Shown: positions 8,845 to 16,749 of the stretch, piece after piece
Position numbering within the stretch: the first letter of the stretch is position 1
Layout: each line of letters begins with the position of its first letter
DNA from: Stenocarpella maydis
Taxonomy: Eukaryota > Ascomycota > Sordariomycetes > Diaporthales > Diaporthaceae
Assembly: GCA_002270565.1 (NCBI GenBank)
Contig: NQMI01000085.1
Location: 1 to 16,749, forward strand
Direction of reading: 5' to 3'
Length of the DNA stretch: 16,749 nucleotides
Notes under the pieces: generated by a model
Told to the model about the DNA's origin: nothing
Seen by the model: the letters and a program-made list of their open reading frames with translations, nothing else
The model's database searches: none
Program-made: the position numbers and the translations under genes

Positions 8845-9770
8845 TAGTTGCCAGTCGTTGACACTCCGTCCTCAATGGTGATCTTGGTTTGTAGCCCAGA
8901 ACTCTGTTCCCCAATCCATTGTTAAAAGTGAGCGGTATGTAGTGCCACGGAGCGTATGGGGTATGATAACAGGCGTTTTACTTCCCAAGGTAAGACACCG
9001 TGTAAAGAGCTCACTGATGATGGCTCCGGGGTAAGGCGGCCAAAGTGGAATGGCCATGACTTCATCCTCCTTCGCAGGACGGCCCATGGGTGCGGCGATA
9101 TCTCTCTGGAATTCCGAGGAGGGTACGGGCTTTTTCGTTGACAATGAGGAAGGATTCGCCATCGACTCGTGTCTTCGGCGGCGGCGATGGGCTCCTGTAT
9201 GCGCGAGGCAGGGCCTCGGCAGCGAGGGTATGGGAGTCGATTACGTTCGAAATGAAGATAATATCCATAAGGTTCCTACCCGGCCCAAAATGATAATGCC
9301 ATCTGCCTTGCTGGGCTTTTCAATGACACTACCGGAACAGCCCCAGCCCCGTGTACCAAAGACAAAGGGCGGACGGATAGAGGCTGTCGTCATTGTATCT
9401 TCGCCAGCCGCACGGTTGGCTGCAAGAATCTCAGTCTGCGCTTCGCCCTTCGTCAGGCTGTATGCCATCGCCTGAGCTTCACGTCCTAGGACAAGGCATG
9501 GAGCCATCGAGGTCCATGGCACTCTTCTTGTCGTTGTGGCTCATGACAGCGCTGCTCTTTATTTTTCTTCCATTAGCGGGCCCTGCAAAGCGCGCAATCT
9601 TGATATAACGCGATAGGGCAAAGTTCTGCTTCGGCAATCTAGGGGCGTTTCGCACGGTCCTGGTGTCAAGATCTACACTGCCCAGCACCCTCCCCCCTTA
9701 TTTGAGGAAGCGGCAAGGCGACCGGCATTGCTCTTGTACGGCGAAGAAGGCGGCAAGGCGGCAGGAGATA
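8845..9770 (-). pseudogene. Frameshifted Erg26-like 3-beta-hydroxysteroid dehydrogenase relic
   Basis: The minus strand encodes, in pieces spread over all three frames, the middle and end of an extended short-chain dehydrogenase of the 3-beta-HSD / sterol-4-alpha-carboxylate 3-dehydrogenase family. In order: VDLDTRTV (like NVxGTRTV, near 9650-9680), SSAVMSHNDK (like TSSAGVV), the catalytic AYSLTKGEAQ (YxxxK at 9448-9462), SIRPPFVFG (9355-9381), GRWHYHFG...NLMDIIFISNV (about 9235-9305), GESFLIVNEK, EFQRDIAAPMGRP, LGYKP and ITIEDGV, with a TAG at 8845-8847. The pieces are joined by single-base shifts near 9485, 9315, 9130-9136 (an A run), 8910 and 8885, with no intron-sized gaps or splice sites between them, so splicing cannot rescue it. 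The N-terminal Rossmann glycine motif is not recognisable. The parent enzyme would act on sterol or related substrates with NAD(P). Few in-frame stops remain, which suggests fairly recent decay. Confidence 0.75.
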
Positions 9771-10644
9771 TTTATGAAAAGGAGGAAAGGCCCTCAGTCG
9801 AAAGGAAGGAGGAGAGAGAGGCGCAATTTCGTTGTACCCCTGGCCTTGAAAACTGCTGCTATCACGCCACGAGTACGCTGTGCTATCGTCGTGTGTCCTT
9901 ATTCACTCTGCCTCCAATAACTACATGTGGTCATTGATCCACTAAGGCTGAAGGCAAGGTAGAGCCTAGGGCAGTTGCCGAAACTAAGCCTGCCGTCCGC
10001 ACGCAACCCGGAGGGCGTGGTTGGCAGTACAGAGTGGGATGTCGTGGACAGTTGATACGGTATTCCATAGTCGTAATTGTTGCTGCGTGGCAGACACCTC
10101 GTTTTCCCAGTGGGCCGACGTCTGCCACGTAGAGGATCTATGTCTATTGAAATACTATAAATTGATATAAATTTCACCAAAACCCTCAGCATAGACTGAA
10201 TAGGAGTAAGTAAAAAAGCCAGTTGTTGTGGTGGTACCGCGATTTGTATGGTCAGACAGGACCTAGGGAGGCGATGCAGGATAGAGGATAGCGACTCCGT
10301 TAAGCACATCTTCTCGGTTGTAGACAGCATCCCGGCGCTATTGTATTTACCAGCATCTATTCAGTGAGGAATGTTGAGGACGACGGCACCAAGCTAGCCT
10401 TTTTCAGATCTCGATGTTTTCGGCCGGCAGTCCGCAGGCTGAGAGCGACCAAACAACTTTACCAAGATGTCTATTCCAATCGCTTGCACTCATAAGTCCA
10501 CAGAAGTCAAACTTTCATGGCTCGCCGGGTTGGCTAGGCATCCAGATTCAATGGCGACTGGCACGTGAAAGAATTGACTTGGGGGTTTTCAAAAGCCTCG
10601 ATCATGCCTAGTACAAAGGTCAGAACAACAACGACGACAAAAGC
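9771..10644. other. Intergenic stretch between the relic and the transporter gene
   Basis: No supported gene. It contains a purine-rich GGAGGAAAGG-type stretch (9775-9825), a 10-base perfect inverted repeat at 10086-10129 and an AT-rich patch (10140-10190). A 143-codon minus-strand frame (9899-10330) has no recognisable domain. The part next to 10645 is the probable 3' untranslated region of the transporter gene. Confidence 0.55.
10086..10129. repeat. 10-base inverted repeat with 24-base spacer
   Basis: CGTGGCAGAC at 10086-10095 is the exact reverse complement of GTCTGCCACG at 10120-10129. The match extends outward by two more bases after one mismatch. The GC-rich stem could form a hairpin, be a dimeric binding site, or be the ends of a very small degenerate element. 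No open frame or poly-T tail supports a specific role. Confidence 0.5.
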
Positions 10645-12678
10645 CTACACGCTCGACTTTGACACACCTTCAATGGCAGCATATAGGCCAAGCCCGGCTG
10701 TGGCCCAAGCCCCGAGGGCATACAGCACATGCAAGATGTTCAGGTACCATCGCCCGCGGAAGAAGCCTCTAACCCAGCGCCTGATGCCGCCGTCCTTGCG
10801 CACCACAACGCCAGTCACGGGGTCGAAGCCCTCCCCATCGGTCATGGCATTCAGGTGGACTGCAGCATTGAGAGTCAGCGCTCAAAGAACCCATGGAAGG
10901 AGTTTCATCCAAACACAGCATGGGTCGGGCCATAGTGTGGCCATAGCATTTGAGACAAAGGCTCCGGGAGGGAATTTTTTATTGCAAAGCGGGCTAAAAA
11001 TGACTCCAGAAGCTGCTTACTGTCGTACGCCAGGGCAATCATGGGGGGGAAGCAGTAGGTGAACTCGAGTAGAGTAGCTGACGCGATAACCGAGACGAAA
11101 CCGAAGTAGTCAGGGATGGCGGCCGCGATGATGTAGGCGATGGACCACCAGATGGGCACGATGATGGCGTAGACGATCTTGCCCGGCTTGGTTGTAAGGG
11201 GTGGTGCCGAGAAGAGATCCATCAGGACGTTGTTATAAAGAACCTTGATGCCGATGTTTCCGTATAGTGCGGCGGCGATGAGACCGCTAACAAAGGCGAT
11301 CATGTTGCCTGCGGTCTGCAGCCCGTAGAGGGATACACCTTGGTAGGAGATCTGGTAAGCGTACTGGCCCTGCCAGTAATAGACGTAGCAGCCGTAGATC
11401 ACTGGTAGTAAAACGAATTGTTAGCCTCGGGTGTTGGTTCTCAAAGAATGGGTCCATCTCTTGGCTGTCCTTCTTGGCTCTCTTGGCTCTCTTGGCTCTC
11501 TTGGCTCTCTTGGCTCTCTTGGCTCTCTTGCCGAGGAATAGCTTACTGTAAACACTATAAATAAAGAACTGCGCTCCCCACATAGCCTTCAAGAAGTCAT
11601 ATGGCCTACGCATCTCGCTCATAAACTCCACAAAGAGCTGGGCGCCTCCGTAGGCCAGGACACCCGACATGAGGCCGTTCAGCGATCCTATCAGGCTGCC
11701 GGCATCTGGCAAGTAGCTATAGTGCTTTACCGGCGGGTAGTTCCCATTGCTATCCGGCGTGACTGAGGCCGGGTCAACAAGCGCACCGGCCGAGCCCAGC
11801 ACAGAGATGGCATAGTTGGGAGGGCTGTGAGCCATGACGCCCATCGTGATGAAGATGACGAGAAGATTCAGCCAGATGGCCAGGTTGGCGATGAGCCCGA
11901 ACCGCCGCAGGGTGCGGACCTGGCCGAGGACAAAGCCGGCCGCGATGAAGATTATGGGGCACACGGCGTAGCAGATGCGGAACCTCGACACCTGCGACAG
12001 CGCCTGGCCGTTCTGGATCGTCACCTGGCCGAGGATGAACAGCAGGGCCAGTGCCTGCAGGACGTTGAGGATGTGCCGCGCCCAGGGCCCAAACAGGCGA
12101 TACCCGAGGTCACCATAGTTGCGCAGGGGGAACTGGTGCGAGTCGAGGCCCAGGAAAGTGTACCAGATCAGGTAGCCGCTGTATCCCGCCATGAATCCAA
12201 AGACGCTGTACAAGATGATACCTGGCATCCAGCCTAGGGTGCCCATCGCGAAGCCGACGCCGTAGGGCCCCAGGATGTCCGTCGTGATGAGGTAGAAGCA
12301 CGCGCCTGCCGACGCCGTCCGGAAGGCCCGTGACGCGTTGGACCACTCCTCGTCGGTGATCTCGGCGCGGCTGGCGAGGTGGGCAAAGTTGACGTTGCTG
12401 GCCGTGATGTCGCCGTCGCCGTTGCCGTGCGCCTCGGGCTTCTTGCGCAGGATGACCTCGCGCCATATCGATGTCTTGGGCACAGGCGTGGTGCGCTCCT
12501 CCTCGCGGGTCTGCAGGGCGTAGTAGTGGTACTCCTCGAAGGTGACGTCCGGGTCGTGCAGCTTGCGCGCCTGCGGTCTGATGTAGCCGGCAGAGCCGCT
12601 GGCGCGGACGTCCGCCGGCTCATTTGACTTTTTTGGCGAGTCAAGCGGCGGTGGACGCTTCTCATCGCTCGAGGCCAT
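10645..12678 (-). CDS. Amino acid transporter, Aa_trans (AAAP) family, Mtr-like
   Basis: Three exons: 12678-11547, 11401-11021 and 10859-10645. The introns are 11402-11546 (145 bases) and 10860-11020 (161 bases), both phase 1 with GTAAGC donors and CTAAC or CTGAC branch points. The product is 575 residues. A hydrophilic cytosolic N-terminus (about 1-120) precedes roughly eleven membrane segments. GPYGVGFAMGTLGWMPGIIL (137-156), AGYSGYLIWYTFLGLDS (164-180), GQVRTLRRFG (262-271) and FLKAMWGAQFFIYSVY (362-377) match the fungal neutral/aromatic amino acid permeases related to Neurospora MTR, which import amino acids by proton symport. The last segment is about 543-565. The start at 12678 was preferred over an in-frame ATG at 12909 because the added 77 residues look non-coding and a TATA-like element lies between the two. 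The first intron has no in-frame stop and carries a 9-base minisatellite. Membrane (plasma or vacuolar) and exact substrate are not determined. Confidence 0.92.
11474..11527. repeat. 9-base minisatellite, six perfect copies, in transporter intron 1
   Basis: TTGGCTCTC is repeated six times without error, with a partial seventh (TTG) following. It lies wholly inside intron 1 of the transporter gene, between the donor (11546) and the CTAAC branch point (11420-11424). Read in the upstream exon's frame on the minus strand it would encode repeated Lys-Arg-Ala. Because the unit length is a multiple of three, copy-number changes do not alter the frame. Confidence 0.95.
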
Positions 12679-13330
12679 GTCTGCTGGCGTGAACAGCTGC
12701 TCAGGTGCAATGCTCCCGCTTCTTGGAGATGGTGCGCGGGGAAAGCAGGAAAGAAAAGTATGCGAGTGACGGTGATCCAAGTACATACAAGACTGTACCC
12801 CGGGGTATTTAATGGAGAATGCTCTCAGCTGCAGGGCCCGGATAGATCGGCACCGTAAGTCAAGTGAACGTGACATCGTTCGCGGGTAGTGCTGACAAGA
12901 AAAAGCCATCCCTAATCTCTCCAGGTGCTGAGGTACGCTAATACATCATCAATTGCAGCTTGCCAGAAGACCTGTCAAACCCATTGGCAAATGCCGTCTC
13001 TGCGTTGGAAAGCGAGTAGTCTGTACTGTGCAAGAAAGAAGACCGAGGACAGCACCCGACTCTATGGCCCGCGAGGGTTTGGCTTGGCTCACCAGTCTGC
13101 GACATCCTAGACACAGATTGTCATCAATGATATCATGAGAACACGATGCCAATTGCCTGCCGTCGTATGTAGAGCTACCGAGGACATGGAGCTTTCGTGG
13201 CCCTCATGAAATCCCTGCTAAGGTACCGAACTGATGTCCCGTCTTTATTTTGCCGTCGTGCAATCTTCACCCAATTCGTTCTCGATTTATGACTAAAGGC
13301 AGGATCAAAAACACCGTGCGATGCATTCAG
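12679..13330. other. Transporter promoter and 3' end of the protease gene
   Basis: Minus-strand leader and promoter of the transporter lie to the left, and the 3' flank of the S53 protease lies to the right. The frame of the transporter stays open up to 12909 without similarity to the family. The remaining 60-codon frames around 12925-13150 show no domain. Confidence 0.5.
12806..12812 (-). promoter_or_regulatory. TATA-like element upstream of the transporter gene
   Basis: On the minus strand this reads TTAAATA, 128 bases upstream of the chosen ATG. It implies a leader of about 70-100 bases and argues against starting translation at 12909. Position-based inference. Confidence 0.3.
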
Positions 13331-15205
13331 TTACTGTGACACACTCCAGCCCTGCTTCTTGCCCGTGAAGGTAGCGTTGCTCACGCCCAGCAGGTCCAGT
13401 ATATCCTTAAACCTAGGCGTCCCAAAGCCCGTAACGGCATCCCAACCCTCCTTCGCCGGGAACCCAAGGCCGTCCCCGATCTCAGCGCAGCCCACGGCAC
13501 TGCCCGAGGTGATATCCGTGAAGGCCTTGTGGCCCCGCTTGTAAAGCCACGGGTTGAGGAACCCGAGCGGGCTCTTGCCGGCGGCGAGCAGCGCGTCGTT
13601 GACGAGCGCGATAATGGCAGAAACGGCGGGCGTGGCGGCGCTGGTGCCGGACACGCGCACGTCGCGCGAGTCCCACACCTCGGCGTACGAGAATCCCTGG
13701 GCCGCAATGTCGGGGTAGCCGCGCCCGCTCTGGTTGTAGAAGCCGACGTCCCTGCCGCCCAGGGACTCGAGGTAGGCGCCGACGACCGCCTGCTGGTACA
13801 ACGGCCGGGAGAAGTAGTTGGAGAAGCCGCCGCCGCCCGCGTAGTCGTCGCTTGCGTCGTACGCGACGACCTCCGGGGTGAAGTTCATGGTGGCGCCGAC
13901 GGAGGTGACAAAGGGGCACGACGAGGGGAACTCGGGCAGGAAGGTGCGGCGGCTGGTGCCGTCGTTGGAGGTGCAGGAGCCGCTGGAGCCGACGCCGTCG
14001 TCGCCCGCGGCGAAGAGCAGCGAGACGCCGCGGGCGCCGAGCTGCGCCATGTCGTTGCAGACGCGCGTGGCGTACGAGAGGGGCACGGTCTGCTCGTCGT
14101 CGTCGTACGAGGTGCTGATCACCTTGGGCAGCTTCTCGTCCGGCTGCGAGAGCAGGTGCTCCAGCCAGACGAGGTACGGCTCGTTGGTGTCCGTCTTCGT
14201 CGCCGCGTCTGGGGTGAAGGGCGGCTTGCCGCCGACAGAATAGGCGATGAGCTTGGTTGGCCAGCCGATCCCCAGCATCGCCTGGACGTCCAGGTTTCCC
14301 TCGACGTTAGTCTGTGCAGAGATGGTTTCGTTGGTGAAGACTTGGCTGGTTGTGCCGTTCGCTATGGAGTCAAACTTGAAGTCGTAGGCCCCGGACTTTG
14401 CCTCGGGCCGGTACTCAGAGAGGAACTGGAAGGTGTCTTTGCGGTTGTTTGATTCGCCGAGGTAGTCCACCAGGCCCATCATGTTGGTGCCGGTGGACTG
14501 TGTCTGGTAGTCAATCGTCCCGTACAGCGTCCTCAGGCATGTCGGGGTGACGTGGTCCCAGACGCAGACGTCGGAGACGGAGCCGTTGTTGTACAGCCTC
14601 ATGGCTGGCCTCTGATCCTCGAGAGTCTCGACCTTGAGCGCGGAGGCCTTTGGCTTGGCACGGAACCACGAGTTGGTCGGCTGGATCGTGTCAATGTGAT
14701 GGTGGAGGTGGAGCGGCAGAGACCAGTTCGGAGTGCGGACGGCTTCAGTTCCATCTTCGTGTCGGTAGACGGAGTATTTGGTGTCCAGCATGTGCTCGAC
14801 GTTGGCGACCGGCAGAGTGACTGTGATCCAGTCCTTGGCCGGGCTGTACCTCAGCTCTGACCTGTCCACTCCATGGCCGGCAAGCCACTCGTGAACCTCG
14901 TTCAAGGTGTCAGCGGAGGGCTCGAGCAACTTGTGCACGTCTTGGGCCCTGAGGTGTTGACCGTAGGATTGGTGGTCAGGATCGGACACCTCGTACAGCT
15001 GGCGCTCCAGGTCCGAGAAGGAACCCTGCTTCAGGCCGATGCGGAGTGCGATCTTGTGGTCGGCACTCGGGCGACGAGTCTCGGTCCATTTTGGAGGTAC
15101 GTGGTGAGAGTCCTTGACAGCGAAGGCAGAGCGCTGCTTGACCGGCTTGCCAATGGCCGAGGTGGCCAGTAGCCACGCTGCCAGGAGAATTCCGGTAGCC
15201 TTCAT
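13331..15205 (-). CDS. Secreted tripeptidyl-peptidase, sedolisin family S53
   Basis: A single-exon gene of 624 residues. Residues 1-19 are a signal peptide (hydrophobic GILLAAWLLATSA). Residues about 30-200 are the S53 pro-domain, including HKIALRIGLKQ, LERQLYEVSDPDHQSYGQHL and the HIDTIQPT stretch before the mature enzyme. The catalytic domain starts near 204 and carries the CLRTLYG motif (223-229). The Ser-Glu-Asp triad is E302 and D306 (in VEGNLDVQ) with S522 (SGTSAATP); the oxyanion Asp is D402 in AAGDDGVG. The calcium site is D564-I565 plus GWDAVTGFG (587-595). All residues needed for activity are present. Enzymes of this family work at acidic pH outside the cell and release tripeptides from protein N-termini, following endoproteases. 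Length is typical for fungal TPPs (about 600). The start at 15205 was chosen because it begins the signal peptide; the frame is open to 15346, but the extra 47 residues lie across a TATA-like element. Several N-glycosylation sequons occur. Confidence 0.95.
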   Translation of the reverse strand: MKATGILLAAWLLATSAIGKPVKQRSAFAVKDSHHVPPKWTETRRPSADHKIALRIGLKQGSFSDLERQLYEVSDPDHQSYGQHLRAQDVHKLLEPSADTLNEVHEWLAGHGVDRSELRYSPAKDWITVTLPVANVEHMLDTKYSVYRHEDGTEAVRTPNWSLPLHLHHHIDTIQPTNSWFRAKPKASALKVETLEDQRPAMRLYNNGSVSDVCVWDHVTPTCLRTLYGTIDYQTQSTGTNMMGLVDYLGESNNRKDTFQFLSEYRPEAKSGAYDFKFDSIANGTTSQVFTNETISAQTNVEGNLDVQAMLGIGWPTKLIAYSVGGKPPFTPDAATKTDTNEPYLVWLEHLLSQPDEKLPKVISTSYDDDEQTVPLSYATRVCNDMAQLGARGVSLLFAAGDDGVGSSGSCTSNDGTSRRTFLPEFPSSCPFVTSVGATMNFTPEVVAYDASDDYAGGGGFSNYFSRPLYQQAVVGAYLESLGGRDVGFYNQSGRGYPDIAAQGFSYAEVWDSRDVRVSGTSAATPAVSAIIALVNDALLAAGKSPLGFLNPWLYKRGHKAFTDITSGSAVGCAEIGDGLGFPAKEGWDAVTGFGTPRFKDILDLLGVSNATFTGKKQGWSVSQ

Positions 15206-15306
15206 GCTGACGCTGCCGAACACAGGACAGGCCCGAGAGAGGTTGGTGGAAAGAGTCAAGGGCACACCAGCAAGGCCTTGGAGGGGTTGTGTGTAAACAG
15301 AGGACG

Positions 15307-15313
15307 TTTTTAT
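15307..15313 (-). promoter_or_regulatory. TATA-like element upstream of the S53 protease
   Basis: On the minus strand this reads ATAAAAA (in CCATAAAAACG), 102 bases upstream of the chosen ATG. It supports translation starting at 15205 and not at the in-frame ATG at 15346. Position-based inference. Confidence 0.4.
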
Positions 15314-15785
15314 GGCCCTGCAGCCTGACCATGACGAAGCAGCCACTCACTCGCACAGTGCAAACGGACGAGGGAAACAAGCATCAGGTGACAAGGCCTC
15401 GAGTCACAGGCCCCACCAGCCTGCCTAGCGAGGTGGAATCGACTGTCGAGAGGGCCAGCTCGGGCCCTGCCGTGGTTGCACGATGGGCATGTGGGTGACA
15501 CGAACCGACCCCGCCGTCACCATGCGAGAGGCGGTGTCTGTACTCGGCGCTTGGCACCGAAGAGGCAGGTCGTGGGGCCCGGGAGTCGATAAGGGAAATT
15601 GGCCCCCCCATCTCGTCACTGTGTACATACACTCCCGTGTTTGCAATTGGTGGCCATTGAAGTTGTACACCATCTCACAGACTCGATGGAGCCCCTGACG
15701 ATCGTAGTCTTATCAAGCTTTCTGGATCTGGCCAATGCAAGCCAAGCCGCGGCACGAGGGCTCGGCGTTCTCTTGGCGCCCGGGC

Positions 15786-15807
15786 TGGCGCCCACCTGGC
15801 GCCCACC
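15786..15807. repeat. Two-copy 11-base tandem repeat
   Basis: TGGCGCCCACC occurs at 15786-15796 and 15797-15807, followed by a truncated variant (TGGCCCCGCC). It lies about 580 bases upstream of the S53 start codon. Probably a small replication-slippage duplication; no function can be assigned. Confidence 0.7.
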
Positions 15808-15991
15808 TGGCCCCGCCCGTCCTCAACGTCGTCTTGAGCTTTGCTACGAGGCTTTTCAGAGGACCGCGAGGACGTGATTGAAGAGAGGCAGCATGCTTGA
15901 GACTTGGGTGAATGAATGTACTAGGTATTGACACGAGAGTCTGCAGAGAATGCCATACCGCTGCAAGTACATACGCTACATGCACCCCGTA

Positions 15992-16363
15992 TCAGACGCC
16001 ACGCCCTTGGCACACCTGGTATTTGTCTTCAAGAAGCCGGTCAAAACGCCTGTGTGACTCTCCCAGCTGATGTATCAGCACAGTCAAGACCCAGAGCAAG
16101 CCCAGGACCAGACATATCATTGCCACTCTCTCAAGTTGAGGCCATGCGCTGGCGTTCTTGGGAGGCCCCGCCTTCTTGGGAGGCAATGCGAGCTCTGGAC
16201 TGCGATCTGGTGGAGACATCGGCTGGGCGCGGATCTGATCTAGGCGAAGTTGAAGCTGCGTTGCACGGCCAGTTAATGATTCTGTTCGTAGATAGATGTA
16301 CCAGCACAGATGGGAACTTACCACATCAGCATGGTTGCTGTTGAGGTCGAAGAACCGCCGCAT
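15992..16363 (-). CDS. Small single-pass membrane protein, probably partial at the right edge
   Basis: The model has exons 16375-16322 and 16255-15992, split by a 66-base intron (16256-16321; perfect donor GTAAGT, acceptor CGCAG). Reading from the first ATG at 16363 gives 101 residues: MRRFFDLNSNHADV, then LQLRLDQIRAQ, a proline-rich PPDRSPELALPPKKAGPP linker, one membrane helix (VAMICLVLGLLWVLTVLIHQL, about residues 59-79) and a short charged tail (HRRFDRLLEDKYQ). The family is not recognised. The exon seems to begin upstream of the ATG at an acceptor (CATACAG, G at 16376), and an open frame at 16632-16749 ends in a GTAAGC donor in matching phase, giving VRFSD joined to TPVRMRRFF. The gene therefore probably continues beyond the window and this is its C-terminus, a tail-anchored or single-pass protein. 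That upstream exon needs an unusually long 256-base intron and is less certain than the last two exons. Confidence 0.5.
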   Translation of the reverse strand: MRRFFDLNSNHADVVSSHLCWYIYLRTESLTGRATQLQLRLDQIRAQPMSPPDRSPELALPPKKAGPPKNASAWPQLERVAMICLVLGLLWVLTVLIHQLGESHRRFDRLLEDKYQVCQGRGV

Positions 16364-16749
16364 GCGGACTGGAGTCTGTATGATGGATAAACCCAGTCAG
16401 CAGCAAAATCATTACTGGTAAGCCACACCTGAACCGTCGTGACAACTCAAGACTCCGTTCGGTCCTTTGCGTCCCGTGTCGCACACAGAGAGCTCCAACA
16501 CCTCCCCCTGGCCCCAGTGGGGAAGCCAGTCGGCGATAAGAGAACCTCCCTGCTCTGTATTCCGGAGAGGACCCCATCTACCCGACGCAATAGGTCTTTG
16601 TCGGGGGGGGGGGGAACATAACGTTGCTTACGTCGGAGAACCGCACCCGACACCCACACGTAACCCGTTGAGCTTGGTTCACCCTGTCCGACGCCGCTGG
16701 ATGACGCTTCCAGACGGCCGGCAGAGGGAAACTGAACCCCTCTTGGAGT
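16364..16749. other. Right edge: putative intron and upstream exon of the membrane-protein gene
   Basis: Bases 16376-16631 would be an intron on the minus strand (GTAAGC donor, CTGAC branch point about 20 bases before CATACAG). Bases 16632-16749 would be coding in the frame ending RVTCGCRVRFSD, with no stop before the window edge. The putative intron contains a run of twelve G at 16603-16614. If the upstream exon is wrong, this stretch is just the promoter of the small gene. Confidence 0.35.
16603..16614 (+). repeat. Twelve-base G homopolymer
   Basis: Twelve consecutive G residues, inside the putative intron of the right-edge gene. The length may vary between strains or be imprecise in the assembly. 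Confidence 0.85.

Larger units (their letters stand above)
15206..15991. other. Promoter region of the S53 protease and 3' flank of the right-edge gene
   Basis: No gene is supported in this 786-base stretch. It includes a TATA-like element at 15307-15313, a GCCAAG hexamer on the minus strand (near 15553) that fits the PacC pH-regulator core but could be chance, and an 11-base tandem duplication at 15786-15807. The frames of 60-90 codons show no domain. Confidence 0.5.

Noticed and set aside
8872..9162. Separate small protein resembling a classical SDR C-terminus
   Set aside because: The similarity is better explained as the C-terminal part of the frameshifted 3-beta-HSD relic, continuous with the pieces upstream.
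9899..10330. 143-codon minus-strand open frame
   Set aside because: Composition is random-looking, rich in Ser, Leu and Arg with no domain, and it crosses the AT-rich patch and the inverted repeat.
11474..11527. Lys-Arg-Ala repeat as part of the transporter protein
   Set aside because: A canonical GTAAGC donor, CTAAC branch point and CAG acceptor remove it, and the spliced frame restores the transporter sequence across the junction.
12679..12909. N-terminal extension of the transporter from the ATG at 12909
   Set aside because: The added residues show no family similarity, and a TATA-like element lies between this ATG and the chosen one.
13529..14452. 307-codon plus-strand open frame
   Set aside because: It is the exact antisense of the S53 protease catalytic domain; the high GC at third positions keeps the opposite frame open. 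It has no domain of its own.
15206..15346. 47-residue N-terminal extension of the S53 protease
   Set aside because: It would bury the signal peptide, and it starts upstream of the TATA-like element at 15307-15313.
1..16749. tRNA genes and CRISPR arrays
   Set aside because: No GGTTCRANNCC-type B box with a matching A box and acceptor stem was found on either strand, and no spaced direct-repeat array exists; the only multi-copy array is the 9-base minisatellite.

Overview
This window looks like nuclear DNA of a filamentous ascomycete fungus, most likely a Sordariomycete. Protein-coding genes carry short GT-AG introns of 58-161 bases with GTAAGT/GTAAGC/GTGAGC-type donors and CTRAC-like branch points. 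Exons are GC-rich, gene spacing is wide, and the protein families are typically fungal (a single-vWA protein, a fungal EthD-domain protein, a secreted S53 tripeptidyl-peptidase, an Mtr-like amino acid transporter). No tRNA, rRNA, CRISPR or intact mobile element is visible. The taxonomic call is an inference from gene style only.

Layout, left to right. Bases 1-790 hold no gene, only a short GC-rich direct repeat at the left edge that resembles a transposon end. A decayed ankyrin-repeat gene lies at about 791-1190 (+). An EthD-domain gene follows at 1949-2574 (-, two exons). After an empty 1.6 kb comes a vWA-domain gene (4174-5121, -, three exons) whose metal-binding motif is degenerate at all three sites. 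A nearly 2-kb stretch without genes separates it from fumarylacetoacetase (7105-8467, +, two exons), the last enzyme of tyrosine/homogentisate breakdown. Next is a frameshifted relic of an Erg26-like 3-beta-hydroxysteroid dehydrogenase (about 8845-9770, -). Then come an Aa_trans-family amino acid transporter (10645-12678, -, three exons) and a secreted sedolisin-type protease (13331-15205, -, one exon). At the right edge is a small single-pass membrane protein (-) that probably continues beyond the window through a further upstream exon.

Functional picture. The genes do not form a recognisable biosynthetic cluster. There is a loose nutritional theme: a secreted tripeptidyl-peptidase, an amino acid transporter beside it, and a tyrosine-catabolic hydrolase. 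The other usual homogentisate-pathway genes are absent, and shared regulation cannot be shown. The most interesting observations are the MIDAS-degenerate vWA protein, the two previously unlabelled pseudogenes, the 9-base minisatellite inside a transporter intron, which would encode a basic KRA repeat if retained, and the inferred multi-exon membrane protein at the right edge. I did not find a convincing novel multi-gene system.
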